Of a stretch of DNA of 64,000 bases, positions 38,413-47,176 are shown in pieces. A program made the position numbers and the translations under genes. The DNA is from Rhizorhabdus wittichii RW1 (GTDB lineage: Bacteria; Pseudomonadota; Alphaproteobacteria; Sphingomonadales; Sphingomonadaceae), in contig CP000699.1 of assembly GCA_000016765.1 (NCBI GenBank), positions 3,001,001-3,065,000 on the forward strand, written 5' to 3'. Under the pieces are notes generated by a model. The model saw only the letters and a program-made list of their open reading frames with translations. It did not search any database and was not told the DNA's origin. Numbering within the stretch: position 1 is the stretch's first letter; each line of letters starts with the position of its first letter.

Positions 38413-39780
38413 ATGATCGAGCGCCGCCCCGGATCGTTCATCGCGGCGCTGTGCTTCCTGCTCGCCGTCGTCCAGCTCGCGGCGTTCCGCTGGGGAGTGA
38501 TCACCCCCGACAGCGTCGTCCAGTACGGCCAGGCGATCAGCGGCAGCTACGACGACTGGCACCCGCCGATCACCGCCTGGCTCTGGCGCCAGCTCCTCCA
38601 CGTCGCGCCGGGCGGCGCGGCCTTCCTGCTGCTCGACGTCGCGCTCTACTGGGGCGCGGCCGGGCTGCTCGCCGAGCTGTTGCGGCGGCGGCATGGCTGG
38701 GGGGCGGCGGCGCTGCCGATCCTGTTCGCGCTGGCGCCGATCCCGTTCGGGCAGGTCGGCGCGGTGCTCAAGGACCCGCTGATGGCCTGCCTGCTGCTGA
38801 TGGCGGCGGTGCTGCTCGCCTGGCGCGAGGAGGGCGCGGCGCGGCGGGCGGGATGGATCGCGCTGCCGCTGGTCCTGCTGGCCGGCGCGATCCGCATCAA
38901 CGGGCTGTTCGCGGCGCTGCCGCTGCTGATGCTGGCCGCGCCGCGGCGCTGGCTGCGGCGGCCGATGATTTTTGTAGCGACCGCTACAGGCGCGCTGGCG
39001 CTGCTGCTCACCGCGAGCTGGACGCTCAACGAGGCGATGCTGCGCCCGCATCATTCGCAGCCGATCCTGTCGCTGGTCAATTTCGACCTCGCCGGGATCG
39101 TCGCGCAGGGCGGGCCGAGCGGCTACCCCGGCCTCGACCCCGCCCGCGTCCGCGCGCTGGTCCGCCATTGCTACGACCCGCGCCTCTACGGCGCGCATGA
39201 CGAGCCCGTCTGCGCCGCCGCCGGCGACGCGCTGTCGGCGCATGTCGCGCGCACCGGCGACAGCCCGGTCGGCATCTGGCTCAACGCGGTCATCCCCGCG
39301 CCCGGCGCCTATCTCCGCCACCGTCTCGCCCATCTCGACTGGAACTGGCGGCTGGCGGTGCCCGTCGTCCCCGACGACGCGGTCTACATGATGAGTGCGC
39401 CGAACCGCTTCGGGCTCGAATTCATTCCCGACACCGGCACCCATATCGTCGTCGACGCGGCGCGGGCGATGGCCGCCTCGCCGCTCGGCCGCCCGGCGAG
39501 CTGGCTCGCGGTCGCGCTCGGCCTGCTCGTCGTCGCGCCGGGGCTGCAGCGGCGGCGGATCGTCGTCGCGCTCGCCGCCTCGGCGCTGCTCTACGGCGGC
39601 GCCTATGCCGTGGTCAGCGTCGCGCCCGACCTGCGCTACAATCTCTGGACGATGCTGGCCGGGATGGCGGGGCTCTGCTTCCTGCTCGCCGAGCGTCCCG
39701 CCTTGCCCTGGTGGCGCTGGGTACTGGCGGGGGCGCCGCTTGTCGTCGTGACGGCGATCGAGATCGCGGCGATGGCCTGA
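38413..39780 (+). CDS. Polytopic membrane protein, GT-C-like
   Basis: A 455-residue protein with about ten membrane helices and a large extracytoplasmic loop (~residues 215-320). The first external loop contains PDSVVQYGQAISGSYDDWHP, where Asp and Trp/His residues recall the catalytic loop of GT-C glycosyltransferases (ArnT/PMT-like), but the assignment is tentative. The gene follows the fusion gene and the small helical gene, suggesting a shared role in envelope polysaccharides. It converges with an epimerase gene. Confidence 0.6.
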   Translation: MIERRPGSFIAALCFLLAVVQLAAFRWGVITPDSVVQYGQAISGSYDDWHPPITAWLWRQLLHVAPGGAAFLLLDVALYWGAAGLLAELLRRRHGWGAAALPILFALAPIPFGQVGAVLKDPLMACLLLMAAVLLAWREEGAARRAGWIALPLVLLAGAIRINGLFAALPLLMLAAPRRWLRRPMIFVATATGALALLLTASWTLNEAMLRPHHSQPILSLVNFDLAGIVAQGGPSGYPGLDPARVRALVRHCYDPRLYGAHDEPVCAAAGDALSAHVARTGDSPVGIWLNAVIPAPGAYLRHRLAHLDWNWRLAVPVVPDDAVYMMSAPNRFGLEFIPDTGTHIVVDAARAMAASPLGRPASWLAVALGLLVVAPGLQRRRIVVALAASALLYGGAYAVVSVAPDLRYNLWTMLAGMAGLCFLLAERPALPWWRWVLAGAPLVVVTAIEIAAMA

Positions 39781-39810
39781 GCAGTGCGTCGCCCCGGCGA
39801 CGGCTATTTC

Positions 39811-40593
39811 TCACCCCAGCAACGCCCGCAACCCCGCGCGATAGTCGGGATGGCGCGGGGTCCAGCCGAGCAGCCGCTTCGCCTTGCCGTTCGCCACCCG
39901 GCGATTCTCGGCATAGAAGGCGCGCGCGGCGGGGGAGAGCCCGGCCCGGTCGAGCGGCAGCAGCGGCGGCGGCGCCATGCCGAGCAGGTCGCACGCCGCC
40001 TCGATCACCGCGTTCTGGCTCGCCGGCCGGTCGTCGGCGAGGTTGAACACGCCCGCCGGGCCGCGATCGATGCTCGCCAGCACCCCGCCGACGATGTCGT
40101 CGACATGGACGCGGCTGAACACCTGTCCGGGCAGGTCGACGCGATGCGCCTGTCCGCCGCGCACCCGGTCGAGCGGCGAGCGGCCGGGGCCGTAGATGCC
40201 GGGCAGGCGGAAGACGCGGACCTGCGGATGAAGCGCCTGCCACGCCAGGTCGGCGGCGGCGCGGGCGGTGCGGCGGCCGGCGCCGACCGGCGCGGCCTCG
40301 TCGACCCAGGCGCCGCCGGTGTCGCCATAAACCCCCGACGAGGACAGATAGCCGATCCAGCGCGCGCCCGATCGCGCGATCGCCGGGCCATGGCGGGCGA
40401 GCACGGGGTCTGCATCGCCGTCCGGCGGCACCGACGACAATATGTGCGTCGCGCGGTCGATCGCGGCGGCGACGCGCGCCTCGTCGGCGATCGTTGCACG
40501 GTCGATCGTTTCGACCGCGAATTCCCGCTCTTGCACCGCGTTCACGATATGCGATGCTGTGTAGCCGGGACCGAAGACCAGAAGGTGCGCCAT
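39811..40593 (-). CDS. NAD-dependent epimerase/dehydratase-like SDR (YeeZ type)
   Basis: A 260-residue extended-SDR-like protein. The Rossmann start is HLLVFGPGYTASHIV (GxGxxA/S variant), and the YLSSSGVYGDTGG segment carries the Ser/Tyr catalytic region; a Lys would be expected four residues after the Tyr but here the sequence reads YGDTG, so the classic YxxxK is not present. The family is close to YeeZ and other NAD(P)-binding proteins of unknown substrate. It ends convergent to the membrane protein gene. Confidence 0.78.
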   Translation of the reverse strand: MAHLLVFGPGYTASHIVNAVQEREFAVETIDRATIADEARVAAAIDRATHILSSVPPDGDADPVLARHGPAIARSGARWIGYLSSSGVYGDTGGAWVDEAAPVGAGRRTARAAADLAWQALHPQVRVFRLPGIYGPGRSPLDRVRGGQAHRVDLPGQVFSRVHVDDIVGGVLASIDRGPAGVFNLADDRPASQNAVIEAACDLLGMAPPPLLPLDRAGLSPAARAFYAENRRVANGKAKRLLGWTPRHPDYRAGLRALLG

Positions 40594-40664
40594 GCGGCCG
40601 GTTTAGCCGCGACGGTCGCGACCGCCAGCATTGTTTGTGCTCATAAAAGGACTAGATCGAGGCC

Positions 40665-43262
40665 ATGCTCGACGCCCAATCCGCCGCCGCCGCTCCGCCC
40701 GTCATCCGCCGCGAGGACTATCGCAAGCCCGACTGGCTGATGCCCGACGTGCATCTCGAATTCCGGCTCGATCCGGCGCGGACGCAGGTCGCCGGCCGGC
40801 TGGAGGTCACCCGCAACGGTGCGCACAACCGGCCGCTGCGGCTCAACGGCGACGGGCTGACCCCGCTCGCGGTGCTGATCGACGGGGAGCCGCAGGCCGA
40901 TGCCTGGCGGATGGACGGGCCGGACCTGCTGGTCGACCTGCCCGGCGACGCGCATGTCGTCGAGACAAGGGTGGAGATCTCGCCCGAGGCCAATTCGCAG
41001 CTCATGGGCCTCTATGCCTCGGGCGGCAACCTGTGCACCCAATGCGAGCCCGAGGGCTTCCGCCGGATGGTCTTCTTCATCGACCGGCCCGACGTGCTGA
41101 GCCGCTACACGGTGCGGATGGAGGCCGACAAGGCGCGCTTCCCGGTGCTGCTGTCGAACGGCGACAGGACCGCGAGCGGCGATCTCGACGGCGGCCGCCA
41201 CTTCGCCGAATGGACCGATCCCTTCCCCAAGCCGAGCTATCTGTTCGCGCTGGTCGCGGCCGACCTCGCCGCCAATGTCGACAGCTTCACCACCAAGAGC
41301 GGCCGGCCGGTCAAGCTGGCGATCTGGGTGGTCGAGAAGGACCTGCCCAAGACCGAGCATGCGATGGCCGCGCTCAAGGCGTCGATGGCCTGGGACGAGA
41401 AGGTCTATGGCCGCGAATATGACCTGGGCGAGTTCAACATCGTCGCGGTGGCCGACTTCAATTTCGGCGCGATGGAGAACAAGAGCCTCAACATCTTCAA
41501 CTCGCGCTACATCCTCGCCGATCCCGAGACGGCGACCGACATCGACTATGACGGCGTGTCCGGGGTGGTGGCGCACGAATATTTCCACAACTGGTCGGGC
41601 AACCGCGTCACCTGCCGCGACTGGTTCCAGCTCTCGCTGAAGGAGGGCTTCACCGTCTTCCGCGACCAGAGCTTCACCGCCGACCAGGGATCGGCCGCGG
41701 TCAAGCGGATCGAGGACGTCCGCCTGCTCCGCGCCGCGCAATTCCCCGAGGACGCCGGCCCGCTCGCCCATCCGATCCGGCCCGAAAGCTACATGGAGGT
41801 GTCGAATTTCTACACCGCCACCGTCTACAACAAGGGCGCGGAGATCATCCGCATGCTCCACACCATGCTGGGGCCACAGAAATTCCGGGCCGGCTGCGAC
41901 CTCTATTTCGCGCGCCACGACGGCACCGCCGCGACCTGCGAGGACTTCGTCGTCGCCATGGAGGACGCCTCCGGCGTCGACCTGACCCGCTTCCGCCTGT
42001 GGTATGCGCAGGCGGGCACGCCGCGCATCCGCGCCGCGCTGAGCCACGAACCGGCCGGCGCCCGCGCGCTGCTGACGCTCGAGCAGACGGTGCCGCCGAC
42101 TCCGGGCCAGCCCGAGAAGCAGCCGATGCCGGTGCCGCTGCGCATCGCCCTGTTCGGCGAGCGGTCGGGCCGCGCCTTCGAGGAGGAACGGCTCGTCGTC
42201 CTCGACGGCGAGCGCTGCGAGATATTGTTCGAGGGCATCGCCGAGCGGCCGGTGCTGTCGATCAACCGCGGCTTCTCCGCCCCCGTCATCATCGACGCGG
42301 CCCGATCGGCGGCCGACCTCGCCTTCCTGTCGGCGCATGACGACGATCCCTTCGCCCGCTACGAGGCGATGCAGCAGCTGATGGTCGACACGCTGGTCGG
42401 CGCGGTGTCGACCGGCCAGGCCGACCATGGCCCGGTGATCGAGGCGGTGCGCACCACGCTGACCGATCCCGCGCTCGATTCGGCCTTCATCGGCGAGACG
42501 ATGCTGCTCCCGTCCGAGGCGTTCATCGGCGACCAGATGGCGGTGGTCGATCCGGTCGCGATCCACCGCGCGCGCGAGGCGCTGCGCCGCGATCTCGGCG
42601 GCCAGCTCGAAGGCGAGTGGCGCGACGCCTATGAGCGCAGCCGCGCCAACCGCTTCGAGCTGTCGCCGCAGGCGAAGGGGGCGCGGCGGCTGCGCACGAT
42701 CGCGCTCGGCTTCATCATGGCGAGCGGGGCCGAGGACGCCGCCGGCATCGCGCTGCGCCAGTTCCACGAGGCCGACAACATGACCGACCGGCAGGGCGCG
42801 TTCGGGGTGCTGGCGAACAGCCTGGCGCCCGAGCGCGACGTGGCGATCGCGGCCTTCTACGATCGCTTCCGCGACAATGGGCTGGTGCTCGACAAATGGT
42901 TCTCGACCCAGGCCTTCTCGATCCGCCCCGACACGCTCGACCGGGTCGAGGAGCTGTCGCGCCATCCCGACTTCACCCTGGCCAATCCGAACCGGCTGCG
43001 CTCGCTGGTCGGCGCGATGTCGGGCAACCAGCTCGTCTTCCACGAGGCGGGCGGTCGCGGCTACCGCTTCCTCACGGACATGCTGCTCGAGGTCGACGGC
43101 CTCAACCCGCAGACCGCCGCCAAGCTCGTCCCCCCGCTGGGCCGCTGGCGCCGCTTCGACGAGGGCCGCGCCGCGCTGATGAAGGCCGAGCTGCAGCGCA
43201 TGCTCGACACGCCGGGCCTGTCGAAGGACGTGTTCGAGCAGGTGTCGAAGAGCCTGGCCTGA
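40665..43262 (+). CDS. pepN: Aminopeptidase N
   Basis: M1-family zinc aminopeptidase that trims N-terminal residues from peptides; cytosolic. The 865-residue protein has the substrate-binding FGAMENKSLNIF motif, the zinc site HEYFHNW followed by the third ligand in LKEGFTVFRDQSFT, and the C-terminal helical domain with QADHGPVIEAVR. Length and motif order match the bacterial PepN (alanyl aminopeptidase) subgroup. It is separated from neighbours by gaps of 71 and 154 bases and appears monocistronic. Confidence 0.95.
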   Translation: MLDAQSAAAAPPVIRREDYRKPDWLMPDVHLEFRLDPARTQVAGRLEVTRNGAHNRPLRLNGDGLTPLAVLIDGEPQADAWRMDGPDLLVDLPGDAHVVETRVEISPEANSQLMGLYASGGNLCTQCEPEGFRRMVFFIDRPDVLSRYTVRMEADKARFPVLLSNGDRTASGDLDGGRHFAEWTDPFPKPSYLFALVAADLAANVDSFTTKSGRPVKLAIWVVEKDLPKTEHAMAALKASMAWDEKVYGREYDLGEFNIVAVADFNFGAMENKSLNIFNSRYILADPETATDIDYDGVSGVVAHEYFHNWSGNRVTCRDWFQLSLKEGFTVFRDQSFTADQGSAAVKRIEDVRLLRAAQFPEDAGPLAHPIRPESYMEVSNFYTATVYNKGAEIIRMLHTMLGPQKFRAGCDLYFARHDGTAATCEDFVVAMEDASGVDLTRFRLWYAQAGTPRIRAALSHEPAGARALLTLEQTVPPTPGQPEKQPMPVPLRIALFGERSGRAFEEERLVVLDGERCEILFEGIAERPVLSINRGFSAPVIIDAARSAADLAFLSAHDDDPFARYEAMQQLMVDTLVGAVSTGQADHGPVIEAVRTTLTDPALDSAFIGETMLLPSEAFIGDQMAVVDPVAIHRAREALRRDLGGQLEGEWRDAYERSRANRFELSPQAKGARRLRTIALGFIMASGAEDAAGIALRQFHEADNMTDRQGAFGVLANSLAPERDVAIAAFYDRFRDNGLVLDKWFSTQAFSIRPDTLDRVEELSRHPDFTLANPNRLRSLVGAMSGNQLVFHEAGGRGYRFLTDMLLEVDGLNPQTAAKLVPPLGRWRRFDEGRAALMKAELQRMLDTPGLSKDVFEQVSKSLA

Positions 43263-43277
43263 GGTCCAGGACCTCCT

Positions 43278-43305
43278 CGTCATTCCCGCGAAAGCGGGAA
43301 TGACG
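43278..43305. repeat. Short class B hairpin after pepN
   Basis: CGTCATTCCCGCGAAAGCGGGAATGACG is a perfect 28-base inverted repeat, the minimal form of the class B arms. It may aid transcript ending for pepN, but lacks a T-run. Confidence 0.8.
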
Positions 43306-43416
43306 CTGGGAAGGGAAGGAAGAGACGGTGCTCCCCCCGTCCGCATCGGACCAATAAGCGCTTGACGCGGGCGGCCCGCCATAGTCCGATCGGCCTGGGT
43401 TCATTGGGGGAACGGC

Positions 43417-44478
43417 ATGTCGGACGATCAGGCGGGCAGCGCATTCCGGTTCAACGGCAACTGGCGCGAATTCGCGCCGATCGCCTTCACCAACCTGCTG
43501 CTGATGATCGTCACCCTCGGCATCTACCGCTTCTGGGCGAAGACGCGCGAGCGCCGCTATCTGTGGAGCCGCAGCGACTTCATCGGCGATCCGCTCGAAT
43601 GGACCGGCACCGGGCTCGAGCTGTTCATCGGCTTCCTGCTCGTCGCGCTGCTGCTGTTCGTGCCGATCATCGTCCTCCAGTTCGTCGTGCAGGGCCTCGC
43701 GATGCGCGGCCAGGTCGGGCTCGCCGGGCTGCTGATGCTGATCGCCTATGCGGGCCTGATCTATCTCTACGGGCTCGCCCGCTACCGCGCGACGCGCTAC
43801 CGGCTGAGCCGCACCTTCTGGCGCGGCATCCGCGGCGGCAGCGACGACCGGGGCTGGGGCTATGCGCTCACCGCGATGTGGAAGACGGCGGTCGGCGCCT
43901 TCGTCTTCGGCTTCATGATCCCCTGGTCGATGACCAGCCTGTGGAACGACCGCTGGAACCGGCTGAGCTTCGGCAACCAGGACTTCACCGCCACCGCCGA
44001 CTGGCGCCCGATCATCGGCCGCTTCCTGCTGTTCTACCTGCTGCCGATCGCCGGCTGCATCGGCGGGGCCAGCCTGCTGCTCGGCAGCTTCGACCCGTCC
44101 AGGCCGCCCAACCCGGCGATCTTCGGCGCGGTCCTGATCGGCGCCTTCGCCGTCTATTTCGCGATCGGGATCGTCGCGATCGTCTATTACGCCGCCTTCC
44201 TGCGCGAGGCGATCGGCGCGCTCGCGCTCAACCGGCTCCAGTTCGCCTTCACCGCGCGGACGATGGACTGGATCAAGCTGATCCTCGGCCATATCGGCCT
44301 GGTCGTCGTCACCCTCGGCATCGGGTTGATCTTCATCGGCTATCGCAACTGGTCCTTCTTCATCCGCCATATGGAGGCGAGCGGCGAGATCGACCTCGCC
44401 GGGCTGACCCAGTCGACCACCGAGGAACCACGCCAGGGCGAGGGGCTGCTGGACGCGTTCGATGTCGGAGCCTTCTGA
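43417..44478 (+). CDS. DUF898 (YjgN-like) membrane protein
   Basis: A 353-residue integral membrane protein of the DUF898/YjgN family. It begins FRFNGNWREFAPIAFTNLL and has the typical LGIYRFWAKTRERRYLW repeat after the first helix, and a related second copy LGIGLIFIGYRNWSFF near the C-terminus. Six or so helices are visible. No function is known. Its stop lies 17 bases inside the next gene, an M48 protease, and the DUF898-M48 pairing suggests a shared role in envelope quality control. Confidence 0.85.
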   Translation: MSDDQAGSAFRFNGNWREFAPIAFTNLLLMIVTLGIYRFWAKTRERRYLWSRSDFIGDPLEWTGTGLELFIGFLLVALLLFVPIIVLQFVVQGLAMRGQVGLAGLLMLIAYAGLIYLYGLARYRATRYRLSRTFWRGIRGGSDDRGWGYALTAMWKTAVGAFVFGFMIPWSMTSLWNDRWNRLSFGNQDFTATADWRPIIGRFLLFYLLPIAGCIGGASLLLGSFDPSRPPNPAIFGAVLIGAFAVYFAIGIVAIVYYAAFLREAIGALALNRLQFAFTARTMDWIKLILGHIGLVVVTLGIGLIFIGYRNWSFFIRHMEASGEIDLAGLTQSTTEEPRQGEGLLDAFDVGAF

Positions 44479-45526
44479 ACCGCGATCGGATCGCGCTCCG
44501 GCCTGGCTCCATGACGGCCAGTCCGCCATCCGCCACGATGTGCTCGTCGCGCTGTCGGGCGACCGGCTGCTGATCGACGGCTTCGATCCGGTGCCGCTCG
44601 ACGCGCTGCGGCGGATCGATGCGCGCGGGCTCCAGTTCGGCCGCAGCGACATGACCGGCTGGCGGCTCGGCTTCGACATCGCGCCGCCCGCAGCGCTGCT
44701 GCGCCGGCTTCCCGCCGCCGGCCGCTATGGCGGGCCGATCGACCGGATCGGCCTGTGGGGCGCGGCGGCGATCGCGCTGTGCCTGTCGGCGCTCGTCATC
44801 CTCGGCACGATCCGGGGGCTCGACCTGCTCGCGCGCATGATCCCCTATCGCTGGGAACAGCGGCTCGGCGACGCGATCAGCGGCGATTTCGGCGCCCGCG
44901 CCTGCCGTGCGCCCGCGGGACAGGCGGCGCTCGACGGCCTGGCGCGGCGGCTGTCGTCCGCCGACCGGCCGGTCCGCGTCGGCGTGGTCGACATCCCCGT
45001 CGTCAACGCGGTCGCGTTGCCCGGCGGCCGCATCCTGATCTTTCGCGGGCTGATCGATGCGGCGCGGTCGCCCGACGAGGTGGCGGGGGTGCTGGCGCAC
45101 GAGATCGGCCATGTCGAGCATCGCCATGTGCTGGTCGCGCTGCTCCGCCGCTTCGGCATCGGCCTGCTGGTCGGTTCGGGCGGGACCGCCGCCGACTATG
45201 GCCAGGCGCTGCTCGAATCGCGCTACAGCCGGGCGGCCGAGAGCGAGGCCGACGCCAGCTCGATCGAGCATCTCGTCCATGCCGGGATCAGCCCGACGCC
45301 GACCGCCCGGCTGTTCGACCGGCTCGGCCGCGACGAGGCGGCGATGCCGAAGCTGTTCGTCTACATGGCCAGCCACCCGCCCTCGGCCGAGCGCCGCGCG
45401 CGGTTCGACGCGGCGGCGAAGCGGGTGCCGCACCCCCGGCCGTCGCTCGACCCGGCCAGCTGGGCGGCGGTGCGCGCGATGTGCGGCAAGACGAAGCCCG
45501 GCGGCGAGTTCGAGCTTCGATTCTGA
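44462..45526 (+). CDS. M48-family membrane metalloprotease
   Basis: A 354-residue zinc protease. It has a central membrane helix (IGLWGAAAIALCLSALVIL) and the M48 domain with catalytic HEIGHVEHRH (HExxH), the zinc-binding Glu of AESEADASS, and GGRILIFRGLIDAA before it, as in the LoiP/BepA group. The N-terminal ~90 residues are a soluble region of unknown function. It overlaps the DUF898 gene by 17 bases and is followed by a nested palindrome. A role in periplasmic protein turnover is inferred. Confidence 0.85.
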   Translation: MSEPSEPRSDRAPAWLHDGQSAIRHDVLVALSGDRLLIDGFDPVPLDALRRIDARGLQFGRSDMTGWRLGFDIAPPAALLRRLPAAGRYGGPIDRIGLWGAAAIALCLSALVILGTIRGLDLLARMIPYRWEQRLGDAISGDFGARACRAPAGQAALDGLARRLSSADRPVRVGVVDIPVVNAVALPGGRILIFRGLIDAARSPDEVAGVLAHEIGHVEHRHVLVALLRRFGIGLLVGSGGTAADYGQALLESRYSRAAESEADASSIEHLVHAGISPTPTARLFDRLGRDEAAMPKLFVYMASHPPSAERRARFDAAAKRVPHPRPSLDPASWAAVRAMCGKTKPGGEFELRF

Positions 45527-45550
45527 CGCCCGCCGGGCTAGACCTTGAAG

Positions 45551-45612
45551 AGAGCCTGATCCACGTCATCGGCGGAAGCGCAAAGCGCTTCCACCTCAAA
45601 CGATCAGGCTCT
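45551..45612. repeat. Nested palindrome (REP-like)
   Basis: AGAGCCTGATC at 45551-45561 pairs with GATCAGGCTCT at 45602-45612, and inside lies a hairpin GGAAGCGCAAAGCGCTTCC at 45574-45592. A related right-end fragment occurs at 47121-47149. Confidence 0.75.
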
Positions 45613-45624
45613 AAGCCCGGGCCC

Positions 45625-46359
45625 ATGACCGCCTATCTCACCCGGCCCGACCAGCCCGCGCTCGCCTATCGCTATCGCCCCGGACGCGGGCCGACGATCG
45701 TCTTCCTGCCCGGCTACCGTTCCGACATGGAGGGCGAGAAGGCGACCGCGCTCGACGCCTGGGCGGGGCGCGAGGGGCGGGCGATGCTGCGGCTCGACTA
45801 TTCGGGCTGCGGCGCGAGCGAGGGCGCGTTCGAGGATTTCACCCTGGCCGACTGGCGCGACGACGTGCTGGCGATGATCGGCGCCTTCGCGCCCGCAGGG
45901 CCGCTGATCCTGGTCGGGTCGTCGATGGGCGGCTGGCTGGCGCTGCTCGTCGCGCTGGCGCTGCCGGGGCGGGTGCAGGCGATCGTCGGCATCGCCGCCG
46001 CGCCCGACTTCACCGACTGGGGCTTCTCCGCCGACGTCGTCGAGCTGCTCCGCCGCGAGGGGCGGATCGCCGAGCCGAGCGACTATTCGGACGAGCCCTA
46101 TGTCACCACGCTCGGCTTCTGGGAATCCGGGCAGGCGAACCTGCTGCTCGACGGCGCGATCGGCTTCGACGGGCCGGTGCGGCTGCTTCATGGCGAGCGC
46201 GACGACACGGTGCCGGTGTCGATCGCGCTGCGGCTGGGCAGGGCGCTCCGTTCAGGCGACGTGCAGACGATCCTGATCAAGGAAGGCGACCACCGCCTGT
46301 CGCGGCCGGGCGACATCGCCCTGCTGATCGCGACGGTGGCCCGCCTGATGGAGCCCTGA
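45625..46359 (+). CDS. Alpha/beta hydrolase
   Basis: A 244-residue cytosolic hydrolase. The nucleophile elbow is VGSSMGGW (Ser); the acid Asp is probably in LLHGERDDTVPV and the His in EGDHRLSRPGD. The oxyanion-region motif VFLPGYRSDMEGEKA lies near the N-terminus. The family (BAAT/esterase-like, COG-type alpha/beta hydrolase) acts on esters or thioesters, but the substrate is unknown. It begins 13 bases after a palindrome and its stop shares a base with the start of the TPR gene (TGATG). Confidence 0.85.
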   Translation: MTAYLTRPDQPALAYRYRPGRGPTIVFLPGYRSDMEGEKATALDAWAGREGRAMLRLDYSGCGASEGAFEDFTLADWRDDVLAMIGAFAPAGPLILVGSSMGGWLALLVALALPGRVQAIVGIAAAPDFTDWGFSADVVELLRREGRIAEPSDYSDEPYVTTLGFWESGQANLLLDGAIGFDGPVRLLHGERDDTVPVSIALRLGRALRSGDVQTILIKEGDHRLSRPGDIALLIATVARLMEP

Positions 46360-47120
46360 TGCTGTCGCTGCTCATTGCCGCTGCCGTCGCCGCGGCGCCC
46401 CCCGCCGCCCCGCCGAACCAGGAAGCGCACAGCGTGCGCGGCCGCAAATGCGCGGCGCTGGCCGACAGCAACCCGACCGCCGCGATCGACGAGGCGCAGG
46501 CCTGGGCCGCGGCCGGCGGCGGCATGGCCGCGCGCCAGTGCCTCGGCATCGCCCAGTCGACGCTGGAACAATGGCCGGCGGCGGCCGCGACCTTCGAAGG
46601 CGCCGCCAAGGACGCCCAGATCGCGACGGACCCGATGGCGGTGGTGCTGTGGATGCAGGCGGGCAACGCCGCGCTGGCCGGCGACGACCCGGCCCGCGCC
46701 CGCGCCGCCTTCGATCGTGCGCTGGCGCTGCCCGGCCTGTCCGACGAGATGAAGGGCGAGGTCCATCTCGACCGCGCCCGCGCCGGCGTCGCCGTCAACG
46801 ACCTGCCCGGCGCCAAGGGCGACCTGGCCGAGGCGACCCGACTGGTGCCGCGCGACGCGCTCGGCTGGCTGCTCAGCGCCAACCTCGCGCGGCGGATGAA
46901 GGACCTGCCGCTCGCCTTCAGCGCGATCCGCCAGGCGGCGGCGCTGTCGCCCGACGATCCCTCGATCGCCTATGAGGCCGGCAATATCGCCGCCGCCTCG
47001 GGCAACATGGCCGATGCCAAGGCCGCCTGGACCCGCGCCGCGACCGCCGCGCCCGACAGCAATGCCGGCAAGGCGGCGGCGCTGGCGCTGAAGGGCGGGG
47101 AGGCGGCGTCTCCGCAATAG
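46359..47120 (+). CDS. Secreted TPR-repeat protein
   Basis: A 253-residue protein with a short signal-peptide-like N-terminus (MLSLLIAAAVAAAPPAAP) and at least four tetratricopeptide-like helix pairs (e.g. LWMQAGNAALAGDDPARARAAF, LGWLLSANLARRMKDLPLAFSA, AYEAGNIAAASGNMADAKAAW). Such proteins are scaffolds for protein contacts in the periplasm. The start overlaps the hydrolase stop, so the two are translationally coupled, an unusual functional pairing that I cannot explain. Confidence 0.75.
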   Translation: MLSLLIAAAVAAAPPAAPPNQEAHSVRGRKCAALADSNPTAAIDEAQAWAAAGGGMAARQCLGIAQSTLEQWPAAAATFEGAAKDAQIATDPMAVVLWMQAGNAALAGDDPARARAAFDRALALPGLSDEMKGEVHLDRARAGVAVNDLPGAKGDLAEATRLVPRDALGWLLSANLARRMKDLPLAFSAIRQAAALSPDDPSIAYEAGNIAAASGNMADAKAAWTRAATAAPDSNAGKAAALALKGGEAASPQ

Positions 47121-47149
47121 CTTCCGCCGCGCCCGATCAGGCTCTAAGC
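47121..47149. repeat. Truncated copy of the nested palindrome
   Basis: CTTCC followed after nine bases by GATCAGGCTCTAAGC matches the right end of the element at 45551-45612 (GATCAGGCTCTAAGC). The left arm is missing. Confidence 0.6.
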
Positions 47150-47176
47150 AGGGCGCAGGCAGACAGGGAGTGGCGG

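Noticed and set aside
43278-43305. A rho-independent terminator after pepN
   Set aside because: The stem is perfect but no T-run follows on either strand; it matches the class B repeat arms.
40641-43382. A 913-codon minus-strand frame opposite pepN
   Set aside because: Arg/Glu/His-rich shadow of pepN with no domain signature.
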